Source of the DNA: Asticcacaulis sp. AC466
GTDB lineage: Bacteria; Pseudomonadota; Alphaproteobacteria; Caulobacterales; Caulobacteraceae
Direction: 5' to 3'
Assembly: GCF_000495815.1 (NCBI RefSeq)
Contig: NZ_AWGE01000007.1
Span: 248,001-312,000 of the forward strand
Length of the DNA stretch: 64,000 bases
Of this stretch, positions 25,266-34,759 are shown piece after piece. Position 1 is the first letter of the stretch, and the number at the start of each line of letters is the position of its first letter. Below the pieces are notes generated by a model that was not told the DNA's origin, made no database searches, and saw only the letters and a list, made by a program, of their open reading frames with translations. The position numbers and the translations under genes were made by a program.

Positions 25266-26687
25266 ATGACATATTCATCTTCCCTCACCGCCTCCCCGTC
25301 TCCCGTTCACGTCATCGGCGGCGGCCTCGCCGGCTCCGAAGCCACGTGGCAACTCGTCTGCGCCGGCGTTCCGGTCATCCTCCACGAAATGCGTGGTGTG
25401 CGCAAAACCGACGCGCACCAGACCGACGGGCTGGCCGAACTGGTGTGTTCCAATTCGTTCCGCTCGGACGACTGGCAATTCAATGCCGTAGGCCTTTTGC
25501 ACGAAGAAATGCGCCGCGCAGGCTCGCTGATCCTGGCCTGCGCTGACAAGCACCAGGTGCCCGCAGGCGGCGCGCTGGCCGTTGATCGCGACGGCTTTTC
25601 CCAGGCTGTGACCGATACCTTGGCCAATCACCCCCTGGTGACCATCGTGCGTGAGGAAGTGACGAGCCTGGCCGATACAAACTGGCCCAATGTCGTGGTG
25701 GCGACAGGCCCGCTGACATCCGAAGCCTTGTCCCAGTTCGTGCTCGATGTGTCCGGCGAAGGGCAATTGTCCTTCTTCGACGCCATTGCGCCGATTATTC
25801 ATGCCGAAAGCATCGACATGAGCAAGGCCTGGAAGCAGTCGCGCTACGACAAGGAAGGCCCCGGCGGCGACGCGGCGGCCTATATCAACTGCCCGATGGA
25901 CAAGGACCAATACGAAGCCTTTATCGATGCTCTGCTCGACGGACCAAAGGCCGAGTTCAAGGATTGGGAGCATGTCCCCTATTTCGACGGCTGCCTCCCT
26001 ATCGAAGTGATGGCGGAACGTGGTCGTGAAACCCTGCGTTACGGCCCGATGAAACCGGTCGGCCTGACCAACCCGCACAATCCGACCGTCAAGGCGCACG
26101 CCATTATACAGTTACGCCAGGACAACGCCCTGGGCACCCTCTATAACATGGTCGGTTTCCAGACGAAGCTGAAGCATGGTGCCCAGGCCGACGTGTTCCG
26201 TATGATCCCGGGGCTGGAAAATGCCCAGTTCGCGCGCCTTGGCGGTCTGCACCGCAACACCTTCATCCAGTCGCCGAAAATCCTCGACCGTCAGTTGAAG
26301 TTGAAGGCGATGTCTCCTGACAAATCCGTCCGTTTCGCCGGTCAGATTACGGGCGTCGAAGGCTATGTCGAAAGCGCCGCCATAGGCCTTTTGGCCGGCC
26401 GGTTCGCCGCGGCGCAGGCCCTGAGTCAGGTGCTGGACGCCCCGCCGGAAACGACGGCATTGGGCGCCTTGCTCAATCACATTACGGTCGGTCACCTCGA
26501 AGGCGGCGCTTTCCAGCCCATGAATATCAATTACGGGCTGTTACCGCCGCTGGATGCGCCGAAGGTCGATGAAGAGGGCAAGAAGATCCCATTGAAGGAG
26601 CGCGGCCGGGCAAAAAAACGCCTGATGTCACTGCGCGCCCTGAACGATCTGTCGGCTTGGCTAAATATGGCCAAAATTCCAACCTAA
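25266..26687 (+). CDS. trmFO: Methylenetetrahydrofolate--tRNA-(uracil(54)-C(5))-methyltransferase TrmFO
   Basis: A 473-residue FAD enzyme that makes ribothymidine at position 54 of tRNA with methylene-THF as carbon donor. The FAD-binding loop [13 protein letters not shown] lies at 16-28. Other family marks are [50 protein letters not shown], and the C-terminal [21 protein letters not shown]. Its end is followed closely by the DUF1353 lipoprotein gene. Length is normal. Confidence 0.96.
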   Translation: MTYSSSLTASPSPVHVIGGGLAGSEATWQLVCAGVPVILHEMRGVRKTDAHQTDGLAELVCSNSFRSDDWQFNAVGLLHEEMRRAGSLILACADKHQVPAGGALAVDRDGFSQAVTDTLANHPLVTIVREEVTSLADTNWPNVVVATGPLTSEALSQFVLDVSGEGQLSFFDAIAPIIHAESIDMSKAWKQSRYDKEGPGGDAAAYINCPMDKDQYEAFIDALLDGPKAEFKDWEHVPYFDGCLPIEVMAERGRETLRYGPMKPVGLTNPHNPTVKAHAIIQLRQDNALGTLYNMVGFQTKLKHGAQADVFRMIPGLENAQFARLGGLHRNTFIQSPKILDRQLKLKAMSPDKSVRFAGQITGVEGYVESAAIGLLAGRFAAAQALSQVLDAPPETTALGALLNHITVGHLEGGAFQPMNINYGLLPPLDAPKVDEEGKKIPLKERGRAKKRLMSLRALNDLSAWLNMAKIPT

Positions 26688-26728
26688 AATCGGCCATCCG
26701 GGATGTGTATGTGTGTGGGGATACCCGT

Positions 26729-27454
26729 TTGCGTATTTTGAAACTCCTGCCGTTAGCCCTGTTGGCAATTGTCGCGGGTTGCGCGACGGCGCCAACCAAG
26801 GAAACGGTGTACGTGCCGGTGATCGCACCGACGCCGCCCAGTTCATTGACGCCACAGCCGATCATGCTGTTCAACCAGCTCAAAAACGGCCGTAAGCTCT
26901 TCACGCTCAATGCGGAATTTCCGTACTGTGATCCGGGGACCGGCCGCGTGATTGTGGTGCCCAAATGGTATGTCACCGATTTCGCCAGCGTGCCATGGTA
27001 CGGCCAAAGCTTCATCGATCCGCAAGGACCAACCGCGCGCGCGGCCATCGTTCACGATTGGCTTTACACCATAGGTGAACCGGGCAAGCGCGAAGAAGCC
27101 GATGCTATTTTTTACCGGGCAATGATCAAGTACGGCGTACCGGAATATCAGGCGCGAATTGCCTACAATGCCGTACGAGCCGGCGGCCAGAATGGCTATG
27201 GTCTGGCCAGCGACTGGGCCTTCGTCGACCCGACGCGCCAGGACCTGCGTCAACCGGCGCCGTTTGCCAAGCCCAGGACAGGCACGGTGCGTGTCATGCC
27301 CAAATGCGTCGGTTTCAACGAGCTGGTTCAAAGCGGCTGGCGCGCCTATCCGGAAAAGCCCACCATCGTCAGCGTACCGCCGCCTGTTATCGAAAAGCCG
27401 GATTCGAGCAACTGGATCAGCGACAGTCTATTCAAGAAAAAGAAGAAGACCTGA
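26729..27454 (+). CDS. DUF1353 lipoprotein
   Basis: A 241-residue predicted lipoprotein. I start at TTG 26729, with GGGGA upstream; the N-terminus LRILKLLPLALLAIVAGC gives a lipobox at Cys18. The DUF1353 core has VVPKWYVTDFASVPW, AIVHDWLYTI and EADAIFYRAM, with NAVRAGGQNGYG further on. This domain is shared with phage-derived and peptidoglycan-associated proteins of unclear activity. Its beginning is 41 bases after trmFO. The basic tail ends KKKKKT. Function unknown. Confidence 0.8.
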   Translation: MRILKLLPLALLAIVAGCATAPTKETVYVPVIAPTPPSSLTPQPIMLFNQLKNGRKLFTLNAEFPYCDPGTGRVIVVPKWYVTDFASVPWYGQSFIDPQGPTARAAIVHDWLYTIGEPGKREEADAIFYRAMIKYGVPEYQARIAYNAVRAGGQNGYGLASDWAFVDPTRQDLRQPAPFAKPRTGTVRVMPKCVGFNELVQSGWRAYPEKPTIVSVPPPVIEKPDSSNWISDSLFKKKKKT

Positions 27455-27477
27455 ATGCTGGCCGAGGCGCAGGGGTA

Positions 27478-28143
27478 CTAAATCTTTCCGGTGATAAAGG
27501 CCCGTAATAGGCGCACGCGCTTCGACAGCGGCCCCGGGGGACGCCCCTGCCAGTAATCGACTGCCAGAACAGCCGGCAAGGCCAGCGGCATAATGTCCGC
27601 CGAAAGTCCGCTCGTCTTCATGGCTTCACGCCGTAGGTGGGCCAGCTCCATATCCCCACCGTCGCTTAAACCTCGGGAGGCCTTGATCTGAGCCATGCCA
27701 TACAGGCGCGCCACATCCGTAAGATCCGCCGGCTTTCCAAGCACTTCGCATGCCAGGCGCAAAACCGCCCCCTCGCCGCTATCAACCACGCTCAAGGCGT
27801 CCGCCACGGTCAATGGCCCTTTATCGAGCAAAGGCATCTGCCCTTCGATCACGTCGTAAAAGGCCTTAGGCGTCAACCTATAGGTCTCGACCAACCGTTT
27901 GAGCACCTCGGTGAGCGGATGATAGCGTACGGACCCGCCCTGCTCTATTTCCTCGATCGCCTCATACCACCATCGCAGGCGGATTTCGCCCATCAGCGGA
28001 TCGGAGACACGCTCAGGAATGTCACGCAAGGTTTCCAGGAAGGCAAACAGCGCCAGTATGTCGGCGCGCTTGTCCGCATCGGCGATAAAGGCACAAGCGA
28101 GACGAACGTCCTCGGACTTGGGTACTACTTCTGAGGACGTCAC
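27478..28143 (-). CDS. Squalene/phytoene synthase-family protein (NDUFAF6-like)
   Basis: A 221-residue all-helical protein of the squalene/phytoene synthase superfamily, closest in feel to NDUFAF6, the complex I assembly factor. It has LACAFIADADKRADILALFAF, VSDPLMGEIRLRWWYEAI and SGEGAVLRLACEVLG. The aspartate-rich motifs needed for prenyl condensation are not visible, so I do not think it makes squalene or phytoene. Such a gene sits near secDF and trmFO in many alphaproteobacteria. It follows the PuuD-like gene by 3 bases, suggesting coupling. Confidence 0.75.
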   Translation of the reverse strand: MTSSEVVPKSEDVRLACAFIADADKRADILALFAFLETLRDIPERVSDPLMGEIRLRWWYEAIEEIEQGGSVRYHPLTEVLKRLVETYRLTPKAFYDVIEGQMPLLDKGPLTVADALSVVDSGEGAVLRLACEVLGKPADLTDVARLYGMAQIKASRGLSDGGDMELAHLRREAMKTSGLSADIMPLALPAVLAVDYWQGRPPGPLSKRVRLLRAFITGKI

Positions 28144-28146
28144 TGT

Positions 28147-28788
28147 TTATCCAAAAATGGTCTGGTACATGGCCATGGAAGCCAGCATCGGGAGGGAGAG
28201 CAGCGTGTTGATGCGCGAGAAAACCATGGCCTTTTTGGCGGCAGCGGCTTTTTGTTCGACGGTAAAACCGTCACGCATGCCCAAAGCGATCTTCTGCGCC
28301 GGCCATATCTTGTGCCAGACATTGAAGAACATGATCAGGCCCAGCCACATGCCGACGCCGATGAAGATAAAACCTGAATTGGCGCTGTCATAGCCGAAGA
28401 CATAACCACTGGCCGACGGCGTTGCAAAGCCGAAGCTCAGGGCCTGGGCGATGTATCCGCGCAGCCAGGCCAGAGCCAGGCCAAACACAACGGTAAACAG
28501 AGCCGCATAGCGGAACCAGAACAAGGCTTCCGGCGCAATATATTTGCTAACGGCCGGCTTCAGGTCGGCAGGAATGTCCGGCATGACGCGGATCTGGACG
28601 AAGTTGAAGTAGTAGAGCAGTCCGACCCATAAAATGCCGCATAGGACGTGCGCCCAGCGCAGCACCGCCATAAGGAAGATGGTGTCGAACCGGCCCGGCG
28701 CGTGCATGCCGAAACCGACAATCACCACCACAGCCAGCAGTAAACTGACGATCATCACATTGCGGAAATTGCCCAGAAAACCAGCCAT
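28147..28788 (-). CDS. PuuD/DUF989-like urate hydroxylase membrane domain protein
   Basis: A 213-residue protein with about six membrane helices. The motifs RWAHVLCGILWVGLLYYFNF (about 44-63) and VGMWLGLIMFFNVWHKIWPAQ match the membrane part of PuuD, the cytochrome-type urate oxidase of alphaproteobacteria. The C-terminal cytochrome c domain of PuuD is absent and no purine genes are near, so urate oxidation is unproven. Histidines in the helices could bind haem. It lies in a leftward run with the DUF998 and NDUFAF6-like genes. Confidence 0.75.
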   Translation of the reverse strand: MAGFLGNFRNVMIVSLLLAVVVIVGFGMHAPGRFDTIFLMAVLRWAHVLCGILWVGLLYYFNFVQIRVMPDIPADLKPAVSKYIAPEALFWFRYAALFTVVFGLALAWLRGYIAQALSFGFATPSASGYVFGYDSANSGFIFIGVGMWLGLIMFFNVWHKIWPAQKIALGMRDGFTVEQKAAAAKKAMVFSRINTLLSLPMLASMAMYQTIFG

Positions 28789-28821
28789 CGCTTTACCCCT
28801 GCTTTAAGCCCGACTCCCACC

Positions 28822-29448
28822 TTAAGCCAGTTCGTCACCAATGCCAACCAAACGACCGTTTGCAAAGGCCCATCCATAGGACAGCAAAAAGATCATGATG
28901 ACCAGTTCGAGAATGCGTTGGGACAGACCGCGATATTCAATGCCCGCCGCCAGCCCGGACAATCCTACGGCGCCGACCAGGGCGCAGGCGACACCCAACC
29001 GAAAGAGCCACGCGGCCTGGCTGTGGCGGGCAGCGTACCCTGCAAGCAAAGCCCCCACGAGGCCCGCGATATAGCCCGTCCCTCCTATTAGGTCGTGAAT
29101 GAGTTGAACAGACCCGGCGGCCGTCGGCACGCACCGAAAATTGCAGGGGTAGATCGCGCTGGCGATCAGATCGGTCGCGTACCAGGCGATCAGGCACAGA
29201 CTGACAGCGGACAGTAGATGTCGGCGCATATCGAACGCAGCGATAAGGCAAAAGGCCGTAATCAGCAGGCCACTCGGCAAAAAGCCCCACCAACTTACGG
29301 CGGGGCCTGTCAGAGCACCAGTGGCGCCCAGTTCGCTAATGAATTGCCGGCTTTGGTCATAGCCGGGATAATAGGCGCCGCCAACGCAGATCAGGGCGAG
29401 AAAGATGCCTTCCCCCATGATCAACAGACTGAACGCCGCCTTACGCAT
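28822..29448 (-). CDS. DUF998-family membrane protein
   Basis: A 208-residue protein with six predicted helices. It carries the DUF998 pattern: GAYYPGYDQSRQFISELGAT near 25-44, a central YPCNFRCVPTAAGSVQLIHD loop, and a long C-terminal helix pair ending in FLLSYGWAFANG. I start at ATG 29448; an in-frame GTG two codons upstream is possible. Members have no agreed function. It lies 51 bases after secF on the same strand. Confidence 0.8.
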   Translation of the reverse strand: MRKAAFSLLIMGEGIFLALICVGGAYYPGYDQSRQFISELGATGALTGPAVSWWGFLPSGLLITAFCLIAAFDMRRHLLSAVSLCLIAWYATDLIASAIYPCNFRCVPTAAGSVQLIHDLIGGTGYIAGLVGALLAGYAARHSQAAWLFRLGVACALVGAVGLSGLAAGIEYRGLSQRILELVIMIFLLSYGWAFANGRLVGIGDELA

Positions 29449-29499
29449 GAACACACTCTACAATGACGCGGCCTGACAAGCCGCACGCCATTTTGAAAA

Positions 29500-30474
29500 T
29501 CACGGCATTTGGGGGGGCTTCTTGCCGCCCTTGAACCCGCCCAGATCGACGATTTCCGCATCGGGATCGTTGCGGTTGACGCCCCATATCAGGATGATCG
29601 GGAGGGCGACATAGATGGAGGAATAGGTGCCGACCAGAATACCGAACACCATGGCGAAGACCAGCGGAAACAGGGCAGGTCCGCCGAGGAACAACATACC
29701 CGCCAGGGCGAGAACGGCCGTTGAGCCGGTAATGATGGTCCGCGACAGACGCTCATTTTCCGACAGATTGATGATATCCGCCAGCGGGGTCTTCTTGAAC
29801 TTGCGAAGATTTTCACGCAACCGGTCAAAAGTAATGACCTTTTCGTTCATTGAGTAACCGATAACAGTCAAAAGCGCCGCGATGGAGGTCATGGTGAATT
29901 CGATTTGCAATACCGCCATGATCCCGATGGTCAGAACGACGTCGTGAATAACGGCGATCACCGCGCCGGAGCCGAATTGCAGACCCGACGGGAAACGTAT
30001 CCAGATATAGATCAGCATCAACAATAGCGCCGCCCCAAGGGCCAGAACGCCGGACCGCAACAATTCGGAAGAAACCTTTGGGCCGACCACTTCCGTGCGC
30101 TTGAAAACGACTCCCGGAAATGCCGCGGCCAGCTTGGTTTTGACAGCTTCTACACCAAGTTCCGACTGATTGGCCTCAGCGAGCTTGAATTTCAGAATGA
30201 CATCACGCGGGCCGCCAAAGTTTTGCACCGAAGCATCTTCGACGCCAAAGCTGTGCATACGCGCGCGCAGAACCCCTAGGTCGGCGACCGCTGGCGTTTC
30301 GATTTCCAGCACGTTTCCGCCCGCGAAATCGGTCCCCAGGTTCAACCCTTGCAGGAACAAAACCGCAATAGTGCCGATGATGCACAGGCCGGAAAAGATG
30401 GCGGCGATCGGCGCATACTTCGTGAAGCGGAAGTGGAATTCGGTCGGGAGGTTTTTAATCAAAGGCCATTGCAT
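29500..30474 (-). CDS. secF: Protein translocase subunit SecF
   Basis: A 324-residue inner-membrane partner of SecD, using proton motive force to pull exported proteins through SecYEG. One N-terminal helix and the periplasmic region (GLNLGTDFAGGNVLEIE) are followed by five helices. YIWIRFPSGLQFGSGAVIAVIHDV and SMNEKVITFDRLREN are the SecF signatures. It ends with a basic tail (GFKGGKKPPQMP). It starts 11 bases after secD; the pair and yajC form the usual operon. Confidence 0.97.
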   Translation of the reverse strand: MQWPLIKNLPTEFHFRFTKYAPIAAIFSGLCIIGTIAVLFLQGLNLGTDFAGGNVLEIETPAVADLGVLRARMHSFGVEDASVQNFGGPRDVILKFKLAEANQSELGVEAVKTKLAAAFPGVVFKRTEVVGPKVSSELLRSGVLALGAALLLMLIYIWIRFPSGLQFGSGAVIAVIHDVVLTIGIMAVLQIEFTMTSIAALLTVIGYSMNEKVITFDRLRENLRKFKKTPLADIINLSENERLSRTIITGSTAVLALAGMLFLGGPALFPLVFAMVFGILVGTYSSIYVALPIILIWGVNRNDPDAEIVDLGGFKGGKKPPQMP

Positions 30475-30485
30475 GGCGAATTACC

Positions 30486-32078
30486 TTAAATGGGGAGCTT
30501 CTTCGGCTTGGTGGCGCGATACCACCAGCCGAGCAGGACCTGGCTGACCAGAATGGCGGAGAAAACCGAGGTAAAAACACCGATCATCAGTGTCCAGGCG
30601 AAGCCGCGAACCGGACCGGCACCGAAGACAAACATGATCAGCGCGGCGATCAACGACGTGATGTTGGCATCCATGATCGACACCAGGGCGCGCGAAAAGC
30701 CGACATCGAGTGCGGCGATCGGCTTGTGGCCGGTGCGTTCTTCATCGCGTATCCGTTCATAGATCAGGACGTTGGCATCAACGGCGACCGCGAGGGACAA
30801 GATCAACCCGGCGACACCCGGTAATGTCAGTGTTGCCTGGAAAGCAGTCATGGAGGCAATGATCAGCAGCAGGTTGATCAACAAGGCCGCAATCGACACC
30901 CCCCCGAACACGAAGCCATAGGCCAAGAGCATGAAGACAACGATGGTGATGAAAGCGATGATTGTGGAGATAATGCCCTTATGCACGGCATCCGCGCCCA
31001 ATTCGGCGCCGACGGTACGCTGGCTTTCGAACTTGAGCGGTGCGGGCAAGGCGCCCCCGTTCAGAACCGCGACGAGATCCGAGGCTTCACGCGCCGTGAA
31101 ATTGCCGGTGATCTGACCGTGGCCACCGGTGATTGCGCCCTGGATAGTTGGGGCAGAAACGATACGGCCATCGAGGATAATGGCGAAACGCTTACCGATA
31201 TTGCGCGCGGTGGCATTACCGAACTTGGCGGCGCCATCACCATTGAAAGCGAAATCGATGGCAGGGCGGTTATACTGGTCGGTACCGACTGACGCCTTGG
31301 TGAGGCTGTTACCCGATACGAGCACGGCTTTACGGACGACGAGCGGACGCCCCACGCTTTCGTCCATAAGTGCTTCTGAGCCCGGCGGAATGCGATTGGC
31401 GGCCAGGTCGGCGGGGCTGACGGTCTCATCAACCATCTGGAATGTCAGCTTGGCCGTTTGACCAATGATCTTCTTCAGTTGCTCAGGATCGCTTTCGCCC
31501 GGGGCTTCGACCGTGATGCGGTTGACCCCCTGGCGCGCGATTGAGGGTTCCTTGGTACCGATATTATCGACGCGGCGGCGAATGGTTTCAATCGAGGTAT
31601 CGACGGCCAGGGCAGAGACGGAACGGATGCCGTCCTGGGTGAGGGTCAGGATGATGGTCTGGTCGCTGCCACGCTGAACATCGATATCGCGTATACTCGG
31701 ATTTTTCGGCAGCGGGGTTCCCAGGCGGTTCAGCAGGGTGAAAGCGTCCTGAACCCGGGTCGGATCCGTGATGCGAACCGTAACCGTCGTGCCCTTGGAC
31801 GCTAGGCCGGAGAATTGGATCTTGGCATCGTTGAGGCGCATGCGCGCGTCTTCGGTCAGATTGTTTGTCTTTTCCGCGATCAGCGCATCCGTATCCACCT
31901 CAAGAAGCAGATAGGAGCCGCCCTGCAGGTCAAGACCGAGATTTAGTATCTGGGTGGGCATATATCCCTTGACCTGATCCCGCACTGAGGCCGGCAGGAA
32001 GTTGGGCAAGGCAAAAAGTGTGCCCAGAAGGACGGCGGCGATTACCAGTCCTACCTTCCAGCGCGATAAGTTGATCAT
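30486..32078 (-). CDS. secD: Protein translocase subunit SecD
   Basis: A 530-residue RND-type export subunit. Signatures are LNLGLDLQGGSYLLLEVD near the N-terminus, the large periplasmic P1 region, then the head with AIDFAFNGDGAAKFG, FAIILDGRIVSAPTIQGAI and GHGQITGNF, and the membrane bundle with LPGVAGLILSLAVAVDANVLIYERIRDE (short form VDANVLIYERIRDE). Length is slightly under the E. coli protein, usual in this class. It lies 42 bases after yajC. Confidence 0.98.
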   Translation of the reverse strand: MINLSRWKVGLVIAAVLLGTLFALPNFLPASVRDQVKGYMPTQILNLGLDLQGGSYLLLEVDTDALIAEKTNNLTEDARMRLNDAKIQFSGLASKGTTVTVRITDPTRVQDAFTLLNRLGTPLPKNPSIRDIDVQRGSDQTIILTLTQDGIRSVSALAVDTSIETIRRRVDNIGTKEPSIARQGVNRITVEAPGESDPEQLKKIIGQTAKLTFQMVDETVSPADLAANRIPPGSEALMDESVGRPLVVRKAVLVSGNSLTKASVGTDQYNRPAIDFAFNGDGAAKFGNATARNIGKRFAIILDGRIVSAPTIQGAITGGHGQITGNFTAREASDLVAVLNGGALPAPLKFESQRTVGAELGADAVHKGIISTIIAFITIVVFMLLAYGFVFGGVSIAALLINLLLIIASMTAFQATLTLPGVAGLILSLAVAVDANVLIYERIRDEERTGHKPIAALDVGFSRALVSIMDANITSLIAALIMFVFGAGPVRGFAWTLMIGVFTSVFSAILVSQVLLGWWYRATKPKKLPI

Positions 32079-32120
32079 GATCGGAATGCTCGGTCTTGAA
32101 ACTGCAAAAGGAAGGCGTGA

Positions 32121-32468
32121 TTAGCTCTTGGCGTCGTTGGCTGGCGCCGGTTCACCCTTGACCCGGACCTCGGCAATCATGGCCTTGACCACGCGAACAT
32201 TTACGCCGGTTGCGACTTCAACCATGATTTCAGCGTCTTCGATGCGGGTCACCTTACCGATGAGGCCTGACGACAGTACGACCGTGTCGTTGCGCTTCAA
32301 GCCAGCCAGCATAGCCTTGTGCTGCTTGGCACGCTGGCTCTGCGGACGGATCATGAAGAAGTACATGGCGCCGAAAAGGACCAGCATCATCGGCAGCATG
32401 GTCAAAAGGTCACCGCCGGCGGCGGGAGCGGCTCCGGCGGCTTGGGCAAAGGCGGGTGTTGCGAACAC
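32121..32468 (-). CDS. yajC: Preprotein translocase subunit YajC
   Basis: A 115-residue accessory subunit of the SecDF-YajC complex. One N-terminal helix (LLTMLPMMLVLFGAMYFFMI) precedes RPQSQRAKQHKAML and the conserved small domain with LSSGLIGKVTRIEDAEIMVEV. The start is GTG 32468 with AGGAG six bases upstream; no better ATG fits the reading. First gene of yajC-secD-secF. Confidence 0.95.
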   Translation of the reverse strand: MFATPAFAQAAGAAPAAGGDLLTMLPMMLVLFGAMYFFMIRPQSQRAKQHKAMLAGLKRNDTVVLSSGLIGKVTRIEDAEIMVEVATGVNVRVVKAMIAEVRVKGEPAPANDAKS

Positions 32469-32621
32469 TAACGTCTCCTGAATGTCATTGATTTCTTACA
32501 CACGCCCTTTCAAGTGGCGGGTAAAAATGAGTTCGCCATACATAGGCGGAACAAAAAAAAGGTCAATGACATATTTGCCACGCCCTTTTTGAGCCGCCTT
32601 CGGTGCCCTCCCCTTTATAGA

Positions 32622-33884
32622 TCAAGGCAGGACAAGTGTCGGGTCGATCGGCTTAGCGATATCGGTAGACGGTGTGTAGCGGATTTCGAAATGCAGCTGC
32701 GGCTGGTCGATCGTGCCTGTCTGGCCGACCGTGCCGATCACCTGCCCTTTCGACACGCGTTCGTTGTTTCGAACCTTCATGCCCTGGAGGTGGGAATATC
32801 CGGTATACCAACCATCCTCATGCTTGATATAAATGGTGTTGCCCAGTTCCTTGACCTGATCACCTTCGTAAACGACGACGCCATCGGAGGCTGCCTTGAT
32901 CTCTGTCCCCGCGCTTGAGGCGATGTTGATACCGTCATTACGGACGTTCGGCGCGAGTTGACCGAACGGTACGAGAATTCGCCCCCTGACCGGCCATACA
33001 AACTTGCCTTTTCCCATCTGGGCGATCTGGGCATTGGCCGGGAAGCCGCTGGTCGGCGTAGGCTTGGTGACAACCGGCTTGGCGGCAGGCGCAGAGGCCG
33101 GCGTCTCAACCGTCCGGATAGGCGGGGTGGTCGCCGATGCCGAACCGGGCGGCGGCACGGAGGGCTTTGTGGAATGGGTGGGCGCCTGGGAAGCTATTGC
33201 TGGCGCCTCGACGCCAGGCTTAGCGACTGCGGGTTTTGTCCCCCCAGGCGTTGGTGTCGAAGGCTTTGAGGCGACTTCGTGATGCGTCGGGGCCACTGCG
33301 ACCGTAGTCATCACTTTTGTCATTGCCGGTCCACTGGCATGCTCTTCGCTGCCTTTGTCGGCCGCCTTAGCGGGCAGGAGAACCTTCTGGCCGATGCGGA
33401 TCGGGCTGTCGGCCGTCAGGTCATTGAGCGTATACAACTCCTTTATCGGCACGCCAAAACGGCGAGATACGCCGAAAAGGGTGTCTTTGGCCTGCATGAC
33501 ATAAACATAGGACACGCGCGTTTCGCGAACGGGTGCCGTGGCCGTGGGCTTGGACGCGACGGGACGCGGCGACACCGTTTCCGCTGGTGGAGGTGGTGGT
33601 GGTGGCGGATCCAGATCGGCCACCTGCACGCTACCCGACGGCGAGGGAGTCGTCATGGTGGGCACTTCATCTATAGGTTTCTGTGCCGATTGGACAGGCA
33701 CTGCCGCCACTGGCGCCGGGCGGTCCTGCATATAGATGGGATATTTCGGCTTTATCGGCGTCGCGGTGCAAGCCTGCAACGCCAACACCATCACACCGCC
33801 AAGGCCCATCATCGCGAACTGAACCGCCGGGCGGCGTGTGCGGCGATCCGGGTAGTGGTCGTGCGGGATCATGATAGGCTCCAT
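32622..33884 (-). CDS. nlpD: LysM and degenerate M23 (LytM) lipoprotein, NlpD-like
   Basis: A 420-residue envelope protein. A lipobox (LALQAC, Cys39) anchors it, followed by a Pro-rich stretch with eight consecutive prolines, a LysM domain at about 122-170 that binds peptidoglycan, a long Ala/Pro/Thr linker, and a LytM domain at about 315-415. The zinc site looks incomplete: NDGINIAS where active enzymes have HxGIDI, and QLHFEIR where they have HLHFE. That fits an amidase activator like NlpD rather than a hydrolase. The neighbourhood of surE and pcm supports this, although another operon intervenes. Confidence 0.85.
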   Translation of the reverse strand: MEPIMIPHDHYPDRRTRRPAVQFAMMGLGGVMVLALQACTATPIKPKYPIYMQDRPAPVAAVPVQSAQKPIDEVPTMTTPSPSGSVQVADLDPPPPPPPPAETVSPRPVASKPTATAPVRETRVSYVYVMQAKDTLFGVSRRFGVPIKELYTLNDLTADSPIRIGQKVLLPAKAADKGSEEHASGPAMTKVMTTVAVAPTHHEVASKPSTPTPGGTKPAVAKPGVEAPAIASQAPTHSTKPSVPPPGSASATTPPIRTVETPASAPAAKPVVTKPTPTSGFPANAQIAQMGKGKFVWPVRGRILVPFGQLAPNVRNDGINIASSAGTEIKAASDGVVVYEGDQVKELGNTIYIKHEDGWYTGYSHLQGMKVRNNERVSKGQVIGTVGQTGTIDQPQLHFEIRYTPSTDIAKPIDPTLVLP

Positions 33885-34111
33885 CTCAGGGAATTAAGGC
33901 TTTGCTAGCCATACTCTATGCGAACTTATGGATAACGATTCGTTTACGGAAACGCGCAGCAGAGCCCGAAATTCGGTCAAAACCGGGGACAGGTACAAAA
34001 AAATCGAAATTTTTGCGTTTTGCACATCCAATCTCGCCGTCGGCGGACATCAAGGTTTGAAAGCGGAAAGCGGTTCTCCTTCCCGCCCCCCAAATCCTTT
34101 GGAGACAAAAA

Positions 34112-34294
34112 ATGACTGTCGAGCTTTTTACCTGTTTCTGGTGGCTGATCTTCCCGATCATGTGGATGGTCTTTGGAATTGTGCGCCTTGTGCTGCGGGG
34201 CCTCTATGACCAGCGCAAGTTGGACCTGATGAAATCCTATCTGGCTCAGGGCAAGGACATTCCCGATGCCCTGCGCCGCGAAATCAATCGTTGA
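34112..34294 (+). CDS. Small membrane protein of the sigma module (copy 1)
   Basis: A 60-residue protein with a good ribosome site (GGAG). It has one or two tightly packed helices (LFTCFWWLIFPIMWMVFGIV) and an amphipathic tail, LDLMKSYLAQGKDIPDALR. The same FWWLIFPI and QGK-x-P-x-AL pattern recurs in the next gene, so the two are paralogues. It appears to be the first gene of an operon with the ECF sigma factor. Family not named with certainty; possibly a DUF6249-like protein. Confidence 0.7.
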   Translation: MTVELFTCFWWLIFPIMWMVFGIVRLVLRGLYDQRKLDLMKSYLAQGKDIPDALRREINR

Positions 34295-34304
34295 GGATAA
34301 GGTC

Positions 34305-34751
34305 ATGACTTCCACGCAACTCTTTTATAGCTTCTGGTGGCTGATCTTTCCGATCGGCGGCATGTTAATGGGGGTGTTCGCCATGATCAGCCGCCATCTT
34401 ACGCGGACGGAAACGCTCAGGATGATCAAGATGTATGCCGATCAGGGTAAGGAGCCGCCCGCTGCCCTGCTCGATGTACTGCGCTCGGACGAGGATCGGG
34501 CCTTTGACCGCGATCATTATCGGTATCGCCGTCGCTACCGCCGCAGTCCCTGGGGAGCCGTTGTGACGTTCGGTGCGCTCGCCGCCGGTTTCGGCTATTT
34601 CGGCCATTATGGTGAAGGGGGCCCCACCTTTATTGCCCTGGCTACCGGTTTTGGCGTGGCGGCTGCCTGCATGTTCGTTCTAGCGGTTATCCGCAGCCTG
34701 AGCGCGCCACGCTACGGTGACGATCGTATCGACGACGACCTGAAGAAATAA
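34305..34751 (+). CDS. Small membrane protein of the sigma module (copy 2, extended)
   Basis: A 148-residue protein from ATG 34305. Residues 1-55 repeat the plan of the preceding gene (LFYSFWWLIFPIGGMLMGVF, MIKMYADQGKEPPAALL). A very basic, Tyr/Arg-rich stretch follows (HYRYRRRYRRSPWG), then two more helices (AVVTFGALAAGFGYFGHYG and FIALATGFGVAAACMFVLAV). The stop is 8 bases before the sigma-factor gene. It may be a membrane sensor or target in the sigma circuit; unproven. Confidence 0.7.
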   Translation: MTSTQLFYSFWWLIFPIGGMLMGVFAMISRHLTRTETLRMIKMYADQGKEPPAALLDVLRSDEDRAFDRDHYRYRRRYRRSPWGAVVTFGALAAGFGYFGHYGEGGPTFIALATGFGVAAACMFVLAVIRSLSAPRYGDDRIDDDLKK

Positions 34752-34759
34752 AGCCGGCA

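Noticed and set aside
33922-33944. GAAC-N15-CGTT resembling a general-stress (EcfG) promoter before the sigma module
   Set aside because: The -35 lacks the second G and the spacer is 15 rather than 16-17 bases; too weak to call.
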